Below the pieces are notes generated by a model. That model had not been told where the DNA came from, ran no database searches, and saw nothing but the letters and a program-made list of their open reading frames with translations. The position numbers and the translations under genes are program-made. Positions 54,476-64,000 of a DNA stretch of 64,000 bases are shown here, piece after piece. Origin of the DNA: Poa pratensis (taxonomy: Eukaryota; Streptophyta; Magnoliopsida; Poales; Poaceae); contig CAMZMU010000111.1 of the NCBI GenBank assembly GCA_947311845.1, positions 13,832,006 through 13,896,005 on the forward strand, in the 5' to 3' direction. The number at the start of each line of letters is the position of its first letter. Within the stretch, counting starts at the first letter, position 1.

Positions 54476-57400
54476 ATGGCAGATAATGGGTGGATGTACA
54501 GTGGCCGAACTAGTTTGGTTGACAAAACAGATGAGTGGGTATGGAAGACGCATTTGTTAGTGAAGGAGTTAGCGCGTAAGGGTTTAGAGTCAGGCGCTCG
54601 TGGACAGTGCCCTTGCCCTCGTTGCAAGTTTCGTACACGTCAGGGAAAGGATGATATGATTAAACACCTCTTCTCTCGTGGGTATATGCCGAACTTCGTG
54701 ACGACAGTCAACTTTGATGAGTACGAGCGCGAGAGTGGCAGGGTGATGCGGCAGCGGATCAATGGCAATGAAGATGATGGGATTAGAAACTGGCTAGATG
54801 ATCTCCGTGCTGGCGACATGCCAGATTCGCCACCATCACAGGAGGAACCGGAGGAACCTCCAGAACCGGAGGAACCGCGTGAACCGGACGAACCGCGTCA
54901 ACCAGAGGACCCAGAGCCAACCGCGAAGGCCTTCTTTGCTATGATGGCCTCGTCTCAGAGGCCTCTGTACGAGGGTGCAAATGTTTCTCAGCTCGATGCC
55001 ATCTCGCAAGCACTAGCCAACAAGCTCCAGTATGGCAGCACCCGTTCATGCTTTGAAGCGCATCTGCAAACAACTGGTAACCTGTTGCCTGAAGGGCATT
55101 GTCTGCCTCAAAGCATGTACGAAACGAAGAAAATCCTGCGAGATCTCAGCATGGATTATCAGAAGATAGATTGTTGTCCAAAAGGATGCCTTTTGTTTTG
55201 GAAACAGTTTGCCAATGACAAGTACTGTATCTTGTGTAAGGCCTCTAGGTATCATGTGGTAAAAGGACCCGATGGTACGAAGACGCAGTCAAATGTCGCC
55301 ATTAAGATTCTTCGTTACCTCCCATTCATACAAAGAATCAAGCGGCTTTACATGAACAAAGAGTCTGCCACACAGATGCAATGGCACAAAACGGGGAAGA
55401 GATACAAGGATGAGCACGACCGGGAATTGATGGGACATCCATCTGATGGTACGGCATGGAAGAACTTTGATGCGAACCACCCCGATGAGGCAGCAGATGC
55501 TCGAAACGTGAGAATCGCGATAGCAACCGATGGATTCAATCCATATGGTTTGTCGACTACCGCGTACAGCTGCTGGCCCGTGTTTGTTATTCCGCTCAAT
55601 CTCCCTCCTGGAGCCCTAATGCAAAAGAAGACCATGTTCCTCTCGCTGATCATTCCAGGTCCTGAATATCCGGGGAAGAATTTAAGTATGTACATGCAGC
55701 CAATTGTGGATGATCTGAACCACTCTTGGCACCACGGGACGTTGACATATGATCGTGCATCGAAGACAAACTTCTTGATGAAAGTTTGGTATCACAATTC
55801 CATGCATGACATGCCCGGGTACGCCCTATTCTGCGGATGGTGTACAGCTGGTAAGTGGCCATGCCCAGTGTGCAGGAACCGACTTGAGTTCATGTGGCTA
55901 ACGGCGGGACGGAAGTATTCCGCGTTTGACACACATCGAAAGTTCCTCAAAAGAGGGCATCCGTTTAGAGAAGACAAAAAGAACTTCAAGAAGGGCAGAG
56001 TTGAGCGTGAAGAAAAAGCGATACCAACTTTCGATGGTGCAGCTGTTGACGCCGAGCTAAGTGCTCTCGTGCCTGCTGGGAGAAAAGGCCCACGATATGT
56101 GGGATATGGTGTGTCGCACAACTGGACTCACGTGGCAGGCTTGACGCAACTCGAATATTACAAGGACCTCGAACTTCCCCATAGCATCGATGTGATGCAC
56201 ACCGAAAAGAATGTTGGAGAGTCCCTCTTTCACACAATCCTGAACATTACCCCGAAGTCGAAGGATAATGTTAAGGCTAGAGTTGATGTTAAGAAGCTCT
56301 GTGATAGGGAGAGAATGCACATGAAGCCTCCTGAAGGCCGTCAAAAGAACTGGTTCAAGCCGCATGCTGACTTCTGCCTTAATAGTATGCAAAGGTCTGA
56401 GGCATTCCATTGGCTCAAATTCGTCGTGATGTTCCCTGATGGCTATTGTTCGAATATAAGTAAGGGAGTCAATATACAATCGGCAAAAGTCACCGGGCTC
56501 AAGAGTCACGACTATCATATATGGATTGAGCGGCTGCTACCGGTGATGGTTCGAGGGTATCTCCCCGACCGTGTCTGGCGAGTGCTCGCGGAGTTGAGCC
56601 ATTTCTTCCGCACGCTCTGTGCTAAGCAAGTATGTCCCCTGATTATTCAGAAGCTGCATGAACTAGTGCCGGAGTTGCTGTGCAACTTAGAGACGATATT
56701 TCCGCCAGGCTTCTTTACTCCGATGGCACATCTTGTTGTGCATCTTGCGAATGAGGTACTCTTGGGTGGACCGGTGCAGTTTCGTTGGCAGTTTTGTATT
56801 GAGAGAGAGTTTAAGTATATTCGAACCAAATGTGGAAACAAAAATAAGATTGAGTCATCCATAGCCGAGGCAACTATCCTTCAGGAGATGGCAGACGCCA
56901 GGCTAACGTACTACCCCGATGATGTTCCCACTATGCATAACCAGGCCTCTCGGTACAATGTCGACGAGCCCAAGCGAGACCCCAAGCTCGTCCTCTTCCA
57001 GTGTCCCGGTGGCAAGAGCGGTGGCCCAACAAGGTATAACTTGACCAATGATGAGCTGGAGTGCATAATGCTCTATGTGCTTATGAACATGAAGGAAGTG
57101 ACCCACGACGAGCAGGGAGAAGAGGGCAGTTTCCTTAGGTAAAATGGGGAACAAATTACTTTGCAACTACTATCATGATTTCGTTCTAATACGTATTTTC
57201 TCCTTTTAGTCAATTCACGGATGAAATGTGGTCGGGAACATCAGATGGACCCAATGAAGCCGCGTTGGACACTCTTTTGAAAGAGCCTGCCCCCGGAAAG
57301 AAAAAATTCACGGTTTGGTTCAGGGAAAAGGTAATTTCAAACCTGTCCCTTCTACCTTGCAATTCGTGTCTTATCCCTCTTACTAATGCACAAAACAATT

Positions 57401-58209
57401 TGTACTTGTAGGGAGCTGATGCCAACGTTGTGATGTCAGATGAGTTGAGATGTGTCTCCCAAGGTTGTAACCGTAGAGTCGAGAAGTATGAGAAGTATGA
57501 TGTGAATGGGTACCGCTTCCATACAGAGCATCACCAGAACAGTCGGCCTAATGCAAAGACTATAAATACCGGGGTCTTCACCAAAGGAGCCGGTAATTAT
57601 GATTACTACGGAAGGTTACAGAACGTATATGAGCTGACGTTCAATAACACGAACATATCACTCAAGCTTGTTGTGTTCAAATGCCACTGGTTCGACCCTG
57701 AGCATGGAACCAAAAGTACCCCTTCCATTGGGTTAGTTGAAGTTAAGCCTTCAACCACCTACAATGGATCCGATGTCTTTGTTGTGGCTCACCAAGCCTT
57801 TCAAGTTTATTATTTGCCCTACCCATGCAAGAAAGAGGGACTCATTGGTTGGGAAGTCGTGTTCCATGTATCGCCACGTGGTAAGCTACCCATGCCCTCC
57901 GAAGACGATTACAACAACATTGACCCTAAAACATACGAGGGGATTTTCTATCAAGAGGAACAAACCTTTGGGGACTTTGGCATACAAGGTCTTGAGGACC
58001 GCGAGGACAATGCACAAACAGGTGGTGACGTAGTGGTGAATCTAAAGGATATAGATATGCTCAACAAGTTACAGAGTGATAGTGATGACGATGATGAGCC
58101 TCCACCGTGCGAGGAGGTTCCAATATACAACACTCGTGATAGTGATGTTGATAGTGATGTTGATAGTGATGATGACAACCCAGGACTTAACTATGAGAGT
58201 GATGATTAG
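54476..58209 (+). CDS. TNP2-type CACTA transposase, 3 exons, 1193 aa
   Basis: Exons 54476-57138, 57210-57330, 57412-58209 with GT-AG introns; 3582 bp, frame intact. Domains in order: transposase-associated domain (WMYSGRTSL, CPCPRCKFRTRQGKDDMIKH, residues ~6-80); a Pro/Glu-rich linker (EEPEEPPEPEEPREPDEP); Transposase_21 core (MDYQKIDCCPKGCLLFWKQF, CILCKASRY, IATDGFNPYGLS, DVMHTEKNVGESLF, residues ~220-600); DUF4218 (DYHIWIERLLPVMVRGYLPD, LSHFFRTLCAKQV, CIEREFKYIRTK); and DUF4216 in exon 3 (VFKCHWFDPEHG, GWEVVFHVSPRGKLP). The tail is acidic (DSDVDSDVDSDDD). All usual parts of the family are present, so it may be functional. The ATG chosen immediately precedes the conserved WMYSG box. Confidence 0.92.
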
Positions 58210-58614
58210 GGGTGAGGGTCTTTTATGTCCTTTTGCGTACTATTTACTTTTCAACATGCTTCTTCTTAATTGCATTACGTCTTTATTCTTATTTACTACA
58301 TTTTTCAACATGCTTAAAAGTTTATCCTTTCTCAATGCAGGTGATTGACCAAGATGAGCCAAGGCAAGGAATCATCGGCCTCGGGCTCTCGGGAGGTGTA
58401 GGATGTGTTCGGGTGTAGCGTGTGTGAATTCGAACTTGTTTGGAGTTTGTATGAATGCTTGGATGAATTTGAATCATGTTTGTGTCATTTGGATATGTAT
58501 GTGGTGTTTTATTTGATGTTTCTGTGATGTTTTATAATTTGTGCAATTTTAATTGTATTTAAAATGCGCCAGAAACCAGCAGCAAAAAGTTTCAGAAACT
58601 GAAAATATGGTCAA

Positions 58615-58965
58615 GTCTACGCCGACGGCATTAGCATGCTGCGGGGACGCACAGGATGGCGCCACGTCGACGCTGGAGGACCATATGGTCATCCTTACGC
58701 CGACGGCATTGCCGTCGGCGTACGACTCCTCCCAGACGCACCGGATCAGCACACGTGGCAGCCTAGGCCGACGGCACTGCCGTCGGCGTATAGGTGGAGC
58801 AGACGGAGACGTTCGACGTCCGTTTTGTGGGTCCCACTTCAGATACGCCGACGGCGACGGATACGCCGACGGCATTGGTCATACGCCGACAGCGTCCTAC
58901 GCCGACGACGCTACGCCGACGGCGGCCCGCCGTCGGCCGCCATCGGCGTTTTGACGGTTTCCCGT
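58615..58965. repeat. CACTA right subterminal repeat zone
   Basis: About ten copies of ACGCCGACGGC or GCCGTCGGCGTA in both orientations, mirroring the left zone, ending at GTAGTG. Confidence 0.9.
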
Positions 58966-59234
58966 AGTGCTATCGCTAGCAGCCTATCGCACAGACGCAT
59001 GCGCAGCAACACACCGGTGCATGCACCGGCCAACTAGCTCACTTTTTTTTCCCAAGTCGTAGCTATGTGCTTTTGCCTACACGCACACAAGTATGCGCTC
59101 ATCCATCCAGCTAGCTGTTTGCATGCTTAGCTAGGTTACGTGTGTCTGTGTTCACGGCTCGGCCATACGTGTTGCCGTCTTTGTATGACTTATTTTCTTG
59201 TCGATCCACTGTACGGCAATATTCTGCTCGACCC

Positions 59235-59594
59235 ACAAACCAAATTAGGATTTGTTACATACGTTTTTGGTTTTTGCTACATGGATGTGTCCAAAATGCT
59301 ACATCAATTTTTGCTACATGTCATAATGTTTTACGATTTTACTGACATTTTGCCACAAACCAAATTAGGATTTGTTACATACGTTTTTGGTTTTTGCTAC
59401 ATGGATGTGTCCAAAATGCTACATCAATTTTTGCTACATGTCATAATGTTTTACGATTTTACTGACGTTTTGCTACAAACCAAATTAGGATTTGTTACAT
59501 ACATTTTTGGTTTTTGCTACATGGATGTGTCCAAAATGCTACATCAATTTTTGCTACATGTCATAATGTTTTACGATTTTACTGACGTTTTTGC
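59235..59594 (+). repeat. Three 120-bp tandem units, copy B
   Basis: Duplicate of 45907-46266 (units at 59235, 59355, 59475). Confidence 0.9.
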
Positions 59595-60574
59595 TACACT
59601 TCGCAGGTTTTTACATTTCTGAAAAATGCTACATGCAAAGAAAAAAATTGCTACGTTCGGGATTTTCTTGTGCACCATTGACCGGGTTTTTTTCAACAAT
59701 GATTTTGGAGGGTCCACGATGCATGGACTGTCAAACATTTTTTTTAGAAAAATTCTACATACACACATTTTTTTCCCATGTTATAGCAAGAGAGTATTCC
59801 AGTTTTGTCTAGCTTTGTCCAGCTATCCTATCACATAGTAGTAGCGACAACAAGTAGATGCGTATAAAATCCTCCAATGATTCTCCTGTGGGGTCTCGGA
59901 ACCACTCAACTACTCAAGAGTCAAGACTCAAGTGTAAAAAAAAGCAGCAGAGGTGGCGTGGTGATGCTTGGTCTGGTGGGATCCACTCACATGGGGACGT
60001 GAGGTCATGCAACGTGCAGCTTTTTGTCTCGTGCAGCCGGTTGCTCAACTCTGGAAAGCGACGTCTCGTGCGCGAGAGGGAAAAGCATCCGCGATGCGTC
60101 GGTACACCCGACTGACGCGTAGCGCGCGCCTCGTGAAATTGAAATTGCAGAAACATTTTGCTGTGCTGATCTCATATCGCCGGTAATAATTTGATTACCC
60201 TTCCTTGGTAAAATAACTATTGTGTGTCTTCTGAAAGAGAGATGTTAGGATTAATTGTTCGTGAAATTGAAATTGCAGAAACATTTTGCTGTGCTGATCT
60301 CATATTGCCGGTAATAATTTGATTACCCTTCCTTGGTAAAATAACACATTTCTTGGTCGCCCAAATCTCATAACAATAACGTTACCAATTCATACAAACA
60401 GAAAAAGCAGAACAATCATTTTCTCTTTATACAAGTTTGCATCATCTTGTCCTGGATACATCAGCTCGTACAGAACCAGATAGAAAACAAATAAACATCC
60501 ATCACAGTACCATGAACTGATGCAGAGGCTAAAACTACACGAGATAGAAGCTCTTGGACTACGGAGTGAGCTAA

Positions 60575-61186
60575 CTAAACCCGGCTAGCCCGGAGAGTAG
60601 ACATCAGGGCGCGGCCCTCCGCGATGGTGGCCGTGCATCGGACCTGGTCCCGCCGCCGGATGATCTGGTGCTGATTCTTCTGCCGCTGCCTCGCCATCTC
60701 CGGCGCCTCGACCACCTGGATCTTGCGCTTCCGCTTCGCGTCCTCGCATTCCTTGTAGCTGTCTTTCAGCCTGCGCTTCGCGGTCGCCAGCATCGCCTCC
60801 ATTCTCTGCACCGATGGCTGCGCCGGTGCCTTGTCCCTGTCTGCAGCGGCGGCCGGAGGCTTCGTGGAGTTGTTGCGCGCGAGTTCGTTCTTGACCGGCG
60901 CTGTGGCCTTCTTCTCTCCGAAACTCGCTGGTGGCCGGTCCTCCTTGCTCGCGGCCACGGACCGGCATCCCTGCAACGGTGTGGCAACCGAATCGTCGCC
61001 ACAGGAGAGGATACCCCCGGTGTAGAGCCTCTGCGCGATCCGCTTGCGCCTCTGCTTGAGCTCGGCGGGCCGGTCCAGCGCCGCGACGGCGACGGCGGCG
61101 TCGATGATCTCGAAGATGTCAGCACCACCGGCGCTGTTGAAGAACCTCCTCCACTGCGCGTGCGCGCTGCCTTCGGACGACGCCAT
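60575..61186 (-). CDS. Small MED26/TFIIS-N-like protein, copy 3
   Basis: Identical protein to copy 2 from MASSEGS onward; one silent change (Gln codon near 61153) and one change upstream of the chosen start. It arose through the segmental duplication. Intact frame. Confidence 0.58.
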   Translation of the reverse strand: MASSEGSAHAQWRRFFNSAGGADIFEIIDAAVAVAALDRPAELKQRRKRIAQRLYTGGILSCGDDSVATPLQGCRSVAASKEDRPPASFGEKKATAPVKNELARNNSTKPPAAAADRDKAPAQPSVQRMEAMLATAKRRLKDSYKECEDAKRKRKIQVVEAPEMARQRQKNQHQIIRRRDQVRCTATIAEGRALMSTLRASRV

Positions 61187-61448
61187 CTCGCTCGATCGAT
61201 CGCTGGTTGCGCGTTGGGGGTGGAACAGAGTGTGAGATGTGGAGGGAGGGAGGAGGACATGGCGAAGGATCTTTATTGGCGACGGACGGGCTGCGCGTCG
61301 CGGCCAGTCCGAGTTCGGCTCCAAGTCTGTGATGCAAGTTCAGGGTAGCGTTGGCGCCAAGCACACCCAAATGATTCAAGCTGGAATCCGTGTCTGGGTC
61401 GAACGACCCTGTTTCCAAATCATGCCCGTACGCGTCAGGCCCATGTCG

Positions 61449-61560
61449 ATCGACCTGACAGTGAAGGTGAACTACTCACAGGCTGTGGAGGGGTACAAGA
61501 AGGGGGAAGATGGAGTTTGAGGCCCATGTCGGGGATGTTTGTAATCATGTCCACAATCGC
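61449..61560 (+). pseudogene. CslE exon 8 fragment, copy B
   Basis: Matches 35212-35325; the codon that is TAA in copy A reads TGA here (GGAGTTTGAGG). Ends where the sequence leaves CslE homology after ATCGCGGG. Confidence 0.8.
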
Positions 61561-61798
61561 GGGAGGTTTTATACCTGAAGTTGTTCTGAATGTTTTCTAG
61601 TTGTAGTTGAATCGGTGTAGCTGTATTGCTTTCGTTACAGACTGTATGTGCTGAAGAATTGATGTGATCTGGGTTGGTGCTTTGAGCACCTGATGCGCCC
61701 GGTGTGTGTGTGTGTGTATGTTTTCAAACCTTGTATTATCAGTTTTTCATGGCAATGAAAAATTGGGAGCCTGTGGCTCCATCGTTCGAAATATAATA
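61561..61798. other. Unique insert between two CslE fragments
   Basis: No ORF; a short (GT)n run near 61702-61717. The text resembles a plant 3' UTR (TGTATTATCAG, AATGAAAAATTGG), so it may be a captured transcript end. Confidence 0.35.
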
Positions 61799-62035
61799 TG
61801 CCCCGGTTTATGAGGCGCTGTTCTTCTGCAAGGACAGTGAAAGCCTGCCTTCGTTTGTCACTCCCATTTCCCTTTGCTTCGTGTCAGCCTGTGGCTATCT
61901 GAATTAATTGTGTGCGAAAACGACAAGAACAGACATGAATGTTCGGTCTGAGCCTTATCAGGGACAATTCGAGACAATCTATATATAAGATTTTGTTGCT
62001 TCATGTTCTTCAACAGTTCTGACAATGGCGCAGGT
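61799..62035 (+). pseudogene. CslE 3' end fragment
   Basis: CCCCGGTTTATGAGGCGCTG onward matches exon 8 from 35439 through the stop region and 3' UTR to 35680 (GTGTGCGAAAACGACAA, TTCAACAGTTCTGACA), with indels in the coding part. Confidence 0.85.
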
Positions 62036-62447
62036 AGCAGATCAAATGGGGAATCTCGACTTACCAAAGTTGAAGCCGTCAGGATGGGGTCTTGCAGTTT
62101 TAGAAGCAACCTGAACATTAGGTGAGCCAGTTTACGGATGCATTATGCAACCGAGAACATCTTAAAGCAGATATTATACCCGTAATGTATGAGCAAGTTT
62201 CTTATGCGACGGCATACATAACATAACGCCAGTGCCATGGCAGCGACACCGGCGACGGAGCAAAGTACAACCATCACAGAATTACATCAACATCTCGTCT
62301 CATCTCACCAAAGTGGCGAAGTGTGTGATTGTGTACGATAGTAGTATGTTTATAAACGAAGCAGCGGCATTGTCGACACTCCTCTCCTCCATCCCATATC
62401 GCATTCGCACGACACTCCGCTCGATCATCCTCTCCTCCTCCCCTGGC
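62036..62447. other. Intergenic / 3' UTR of the NOI gene
   Basis: No domain-bearing ORF; 62230-62447 is probably the 3' UTR of the minus-strand NOI gene. Confidence 0.4.
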
Positions 62448-63032
62448 TCAAGGCTGCGTGGGGCTCGGCGACACGCAGCAGAACCATTTCTTCTGGAACG
62501 AAATGCATCGCGCGATATCGATCAGATGACAACAAATCTGCAAGAAAAACTCCGGATGATGTAGAGAAATGCGTACCGATGAGTTGGCCCTGGAGTTGTT
62601 GTTGTTATAGGAGTTCATCTTCTCGGCCCTGGCGTCCTTGCTGTCGGTGGACCTGTTGGTCTTGTGCACGTTGGCGGGGGCCTTCTTCTCATCCCTGGCC
62701 TTGCTGAAGATAACCGTGAACCCGTCGGCGGAGGCCGGGTTGTTCACGTCCCATTGCCCGAACTTGGGGATGGTGCGACCAGCCTCCATCTGAAGAAACA
62801 ATATCAACCACCGTTTGTTCACACATTCATGTAATTGCGATCGAGATCGATGAAACAATGTCAACCACCATTTGTTGATACATCATGCATGTCATTGCGA
62901 TCGAGATCGATGAATGAGAATGAAACAATGCATGCATCATTGCATCTTGATTCGATCGGCCGGTGATCTAACAACAGGAGATGAAACGGGGAAGACCGGC
63001 GGGAACCCATCGAGAGAGAAACTCACCGACAT
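62448..63032 (-). CDS. NOI/RIN4-domain small protein, 3 exons, 87 aa
   Basis: Exons on the minus strand: 63032-63027 (only Met-Ser, as is usual in NOI genes), 62789-62577 and 62492-62448, with GT-AG introns; 264 bp including the stop. Residues ~7-35 (IPKFGQWDVNNPASADGFTV...FSKARDEKK) are the NOI (nitrate-induced)/RIN4 domain with the P.FG.WD core that pathogen proteases recognise in RIN4. The C-terminus KKWFCCVSPSP has the paired Cys that is S-acylated in RIN4-type proteins, suggesting plasma-membrane attachment. Role in immunity or trafficking by family only. Intact. Confidence 0.85.
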
Positions 63033-63420
63033 GGTTGTTGACGGGGGCCGGTTTCCTTCAGCTGGAGACACGAGAGAAAATTTTGCCCCCTTGAATTGAT
63101 GATGAAGCGCAAGAAGTTTTTCGGGGCAAAATTTCCCCCGGGATGAGAGGAAAGGCAGGCAAGGATAACCGGAGAGGAGAAGATTAGGGGCGCAACGGCC
63201 ACTCGCCTCCGCCTACTCTTATACCCGGCTAACCGCATGCATGCTTTGCATGGGACGCTGCCTAAAATTAAGCAGATTTTCAAACGAGTTAGTTTTAATT
63301 TTTTTAACACAAGCCTCAGCCTGTGCGGTCTGGATCCAGCCAGGGCCGTACCTTGGAAACTCGGGGAGCGTGCGAAATCGAAATTTAGAGCCATGTGTAC
63401 ATATTTCAGTAGGAGAGAAG
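63033..63420. promoter_or_regulatory. Upstream region of the NOI gene
   Basis: Non-coding leader (to ~63200), then intergenic. A CTTATACCCGG box near 63219-63228 (minus-strand GGGTATAAGAG) is a plausible TATA element for the minus-strand gene. Confidence 0.45.
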
Positions 63421-63431
63421 CAGTGAAACTG

Positions 63432-63712
63432 CCGAGAACCTGTCTGTGGTAGGATGGTTAAGACGGTGGTTGTACCCCCAGCCCATCAAATTTCAAACTC
63501 CAGGTTTGACGCTGGTGTTTCTTATTTAGACAGAATATTTTTCTGTGCGAGGCGACGTACCCGTTGACAGCGAGGCGTCCGTGGTGATTTCGTCAATCTC
63601 AAGACCTGATCCGCCGGCTCAATCCGTCGGAGGTGCTCATAGAGGTAGGGTGTGCGTGCATGCGTTCATAAAAATGAGTATATGCGCGTGTATGTGAGCG
63701 TCGCAAAAAAAA
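63432..63712 (+). mobile_element. tRNA-derived SINE
   Basis: 281 bp starting CCGAGAACCTGTCTGTGG. A Pol III A-box-like GGTAGGATGGTTAAG lies near 63449 and a B-box-like TTCAAACTCCAGG near 63491. The 3' part is TATGCGCGTGTATGTGAGCG and an A-run (63705-63712). Flanking repeats CAGTGAAACTG (63421-63431) and CAATGAAACTG (63713-63723) form an 11-bp target duplication with one mismatch. Confidence 0.8.
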
Positions 63713-63864
63713 CAATGAAACTGGCTTGAAAAATACCACGTCGCACTAATTTCGACTAACCTCTTCTGTAAGTAAAAGTGTAAAACTGATAACATCATTT
63801 TGCGTGAGGCATGTTGTAAGTAATATCTCTTTATGCCCTCTTAAAATTGGTATCTTTGTAGAAC

Positions 63865-64000
63865 CACTACAGGGAGTAGGATCTTTGGCTAGTACAAAAT
63901 ATGAACGGCTCGGTGCCGAGGTTCATTTACCGAGCAGATTCCGGCGCCTGCGTCGGATGGTTTATGCGGCTCTTCAACAAGGTTGGCTGGGCCGTTGGCT
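63865..64000. mobile_element. Start of a second CACTA-type element, cut by the window end
   Basis: Begins CACTACAGGGAGTAGG. Within 100 bp it shows an inverted motif CTCGGTGCCGAG and ACCGAGCAG, like CACTA subterminal repeats but of a different family from 48227-58969. No coding part within the window. Confidence 0.5.

Larger units (their letters stand above)
48227..58969 (+). mobile_element. CACTA (En/Spm) transposon, 10.7 kb, apparently autonomous
   Basis: The right end reads TTTCCCGTAGTG (inverse CACTACGGGAAA) and the left end ACTACGGGAAAGCC, with the outermost C read as A. Subterminal zones carry repeated TACGCCGACGGC/GCCGTCGGCGTA. The interior encodes an intact TNP2-type transposase and a separate AP2-like ORF. 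Flanks differ: the left side is a CslE exon 8 fragment, the right side the start of duplication copy B, so there is no matching 3-bp duplication. Confidence 0.9.
58970..61556 (+). repeat. Segmental duplication copy B (2587 bp)
   Basis: Direct copy of 45642-48227, starting CTATCGCTAGCAG right after the CACTA end and running through GTCCACAA at 61556. There the sequence continues uninterrupted into TCGCGGG, as in CslE exon 8. Confidence 0.95.

Overview
The window looks like nuclear DNA of a grass of the wheat/barley tribe (Triticeae). Three things suggest this: several Stowaway and Tourist-like MITEs, a nest of long LTR retrotransposons of Angela-like and Athila-like type, and a CACTA transposon with 'CCGTCGGCGTA' subterminal repeats. 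Host genes are few, multi-exon and separated by transposable elements (TEs). Everything was read by eye; TE family names are resemblances, not database hits.

Layout. 1-1264: TE relics (a 27-bp minisatellite, an inverted LTR fragment, and a Cassandra-like fragment with a 5S-rRNA-like promoter module). 1751-6200 (+): an intact 12-exon plastid SET-domain protein methyltransferase gene (493 aa). 6937-7395: MITEs. 7791-31123: one Mutator-like element (MULE) of about 5.9 kb native length with ~300-bp terminal inverted repeats (TIRs) and a 9-bp target-site duplication (TSD; one mismatch). It carries a broken MURA transposase gene and a convergent plant-mobile-domain (MAIN-like) gene. That second gene is split by a minus-strand Ty1-copia element (12901-30317, TSD AGAAT). 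The copia element is itself invaded by an Athila-like gag-protease element (13522-21404, TSD TGGGC) and by a foreign solo LTR (27531-29759, TSD CAAAT). The nest sits 61 bp upstream of the ATG of a CslE cellulose-synthase-like gene (31185-35547, +). That gene has eight intact exons except for one missing base in exon 1.

35548-48227: a small MED26/TFIIS-N-like gene (minus), scrambled CslE exon fragments, a gene-free AT-rich stretch, a 5'-truncated LINE with a poly(A) tail, and a second MED26-like copy. 48227-58969: a 10.7-kb CACTA element with an intact spliced TNP2-type transposase (1193 aa), a separate AP2/ERF-like ORF, a long foldback upstream of the transposase and an 8-copy 353-bp satellite array. 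The element lies exactly at the junction of a 2.6-kb near-identical direct duplication (45642-48227 and 58970-61556), which produced the third MED26-like copy. 61557-64000: CslE 3'-end remnants, a three-exon NOI/RIN4-like gene (62448-63032, minus), a SINE with its TSD, and the start of another CACTA-type end.

The host loci are a SET-methyltransferase gene, a CslE/MED26-like cluster that has repeatedly duplicated and decayed, and a NOI gene. The strongest leads are the CACTA element (AP2-like cargo, hairpin, satellite, position at a duplication junction) and the MULE nest that has displaced CslE from its upstream region.
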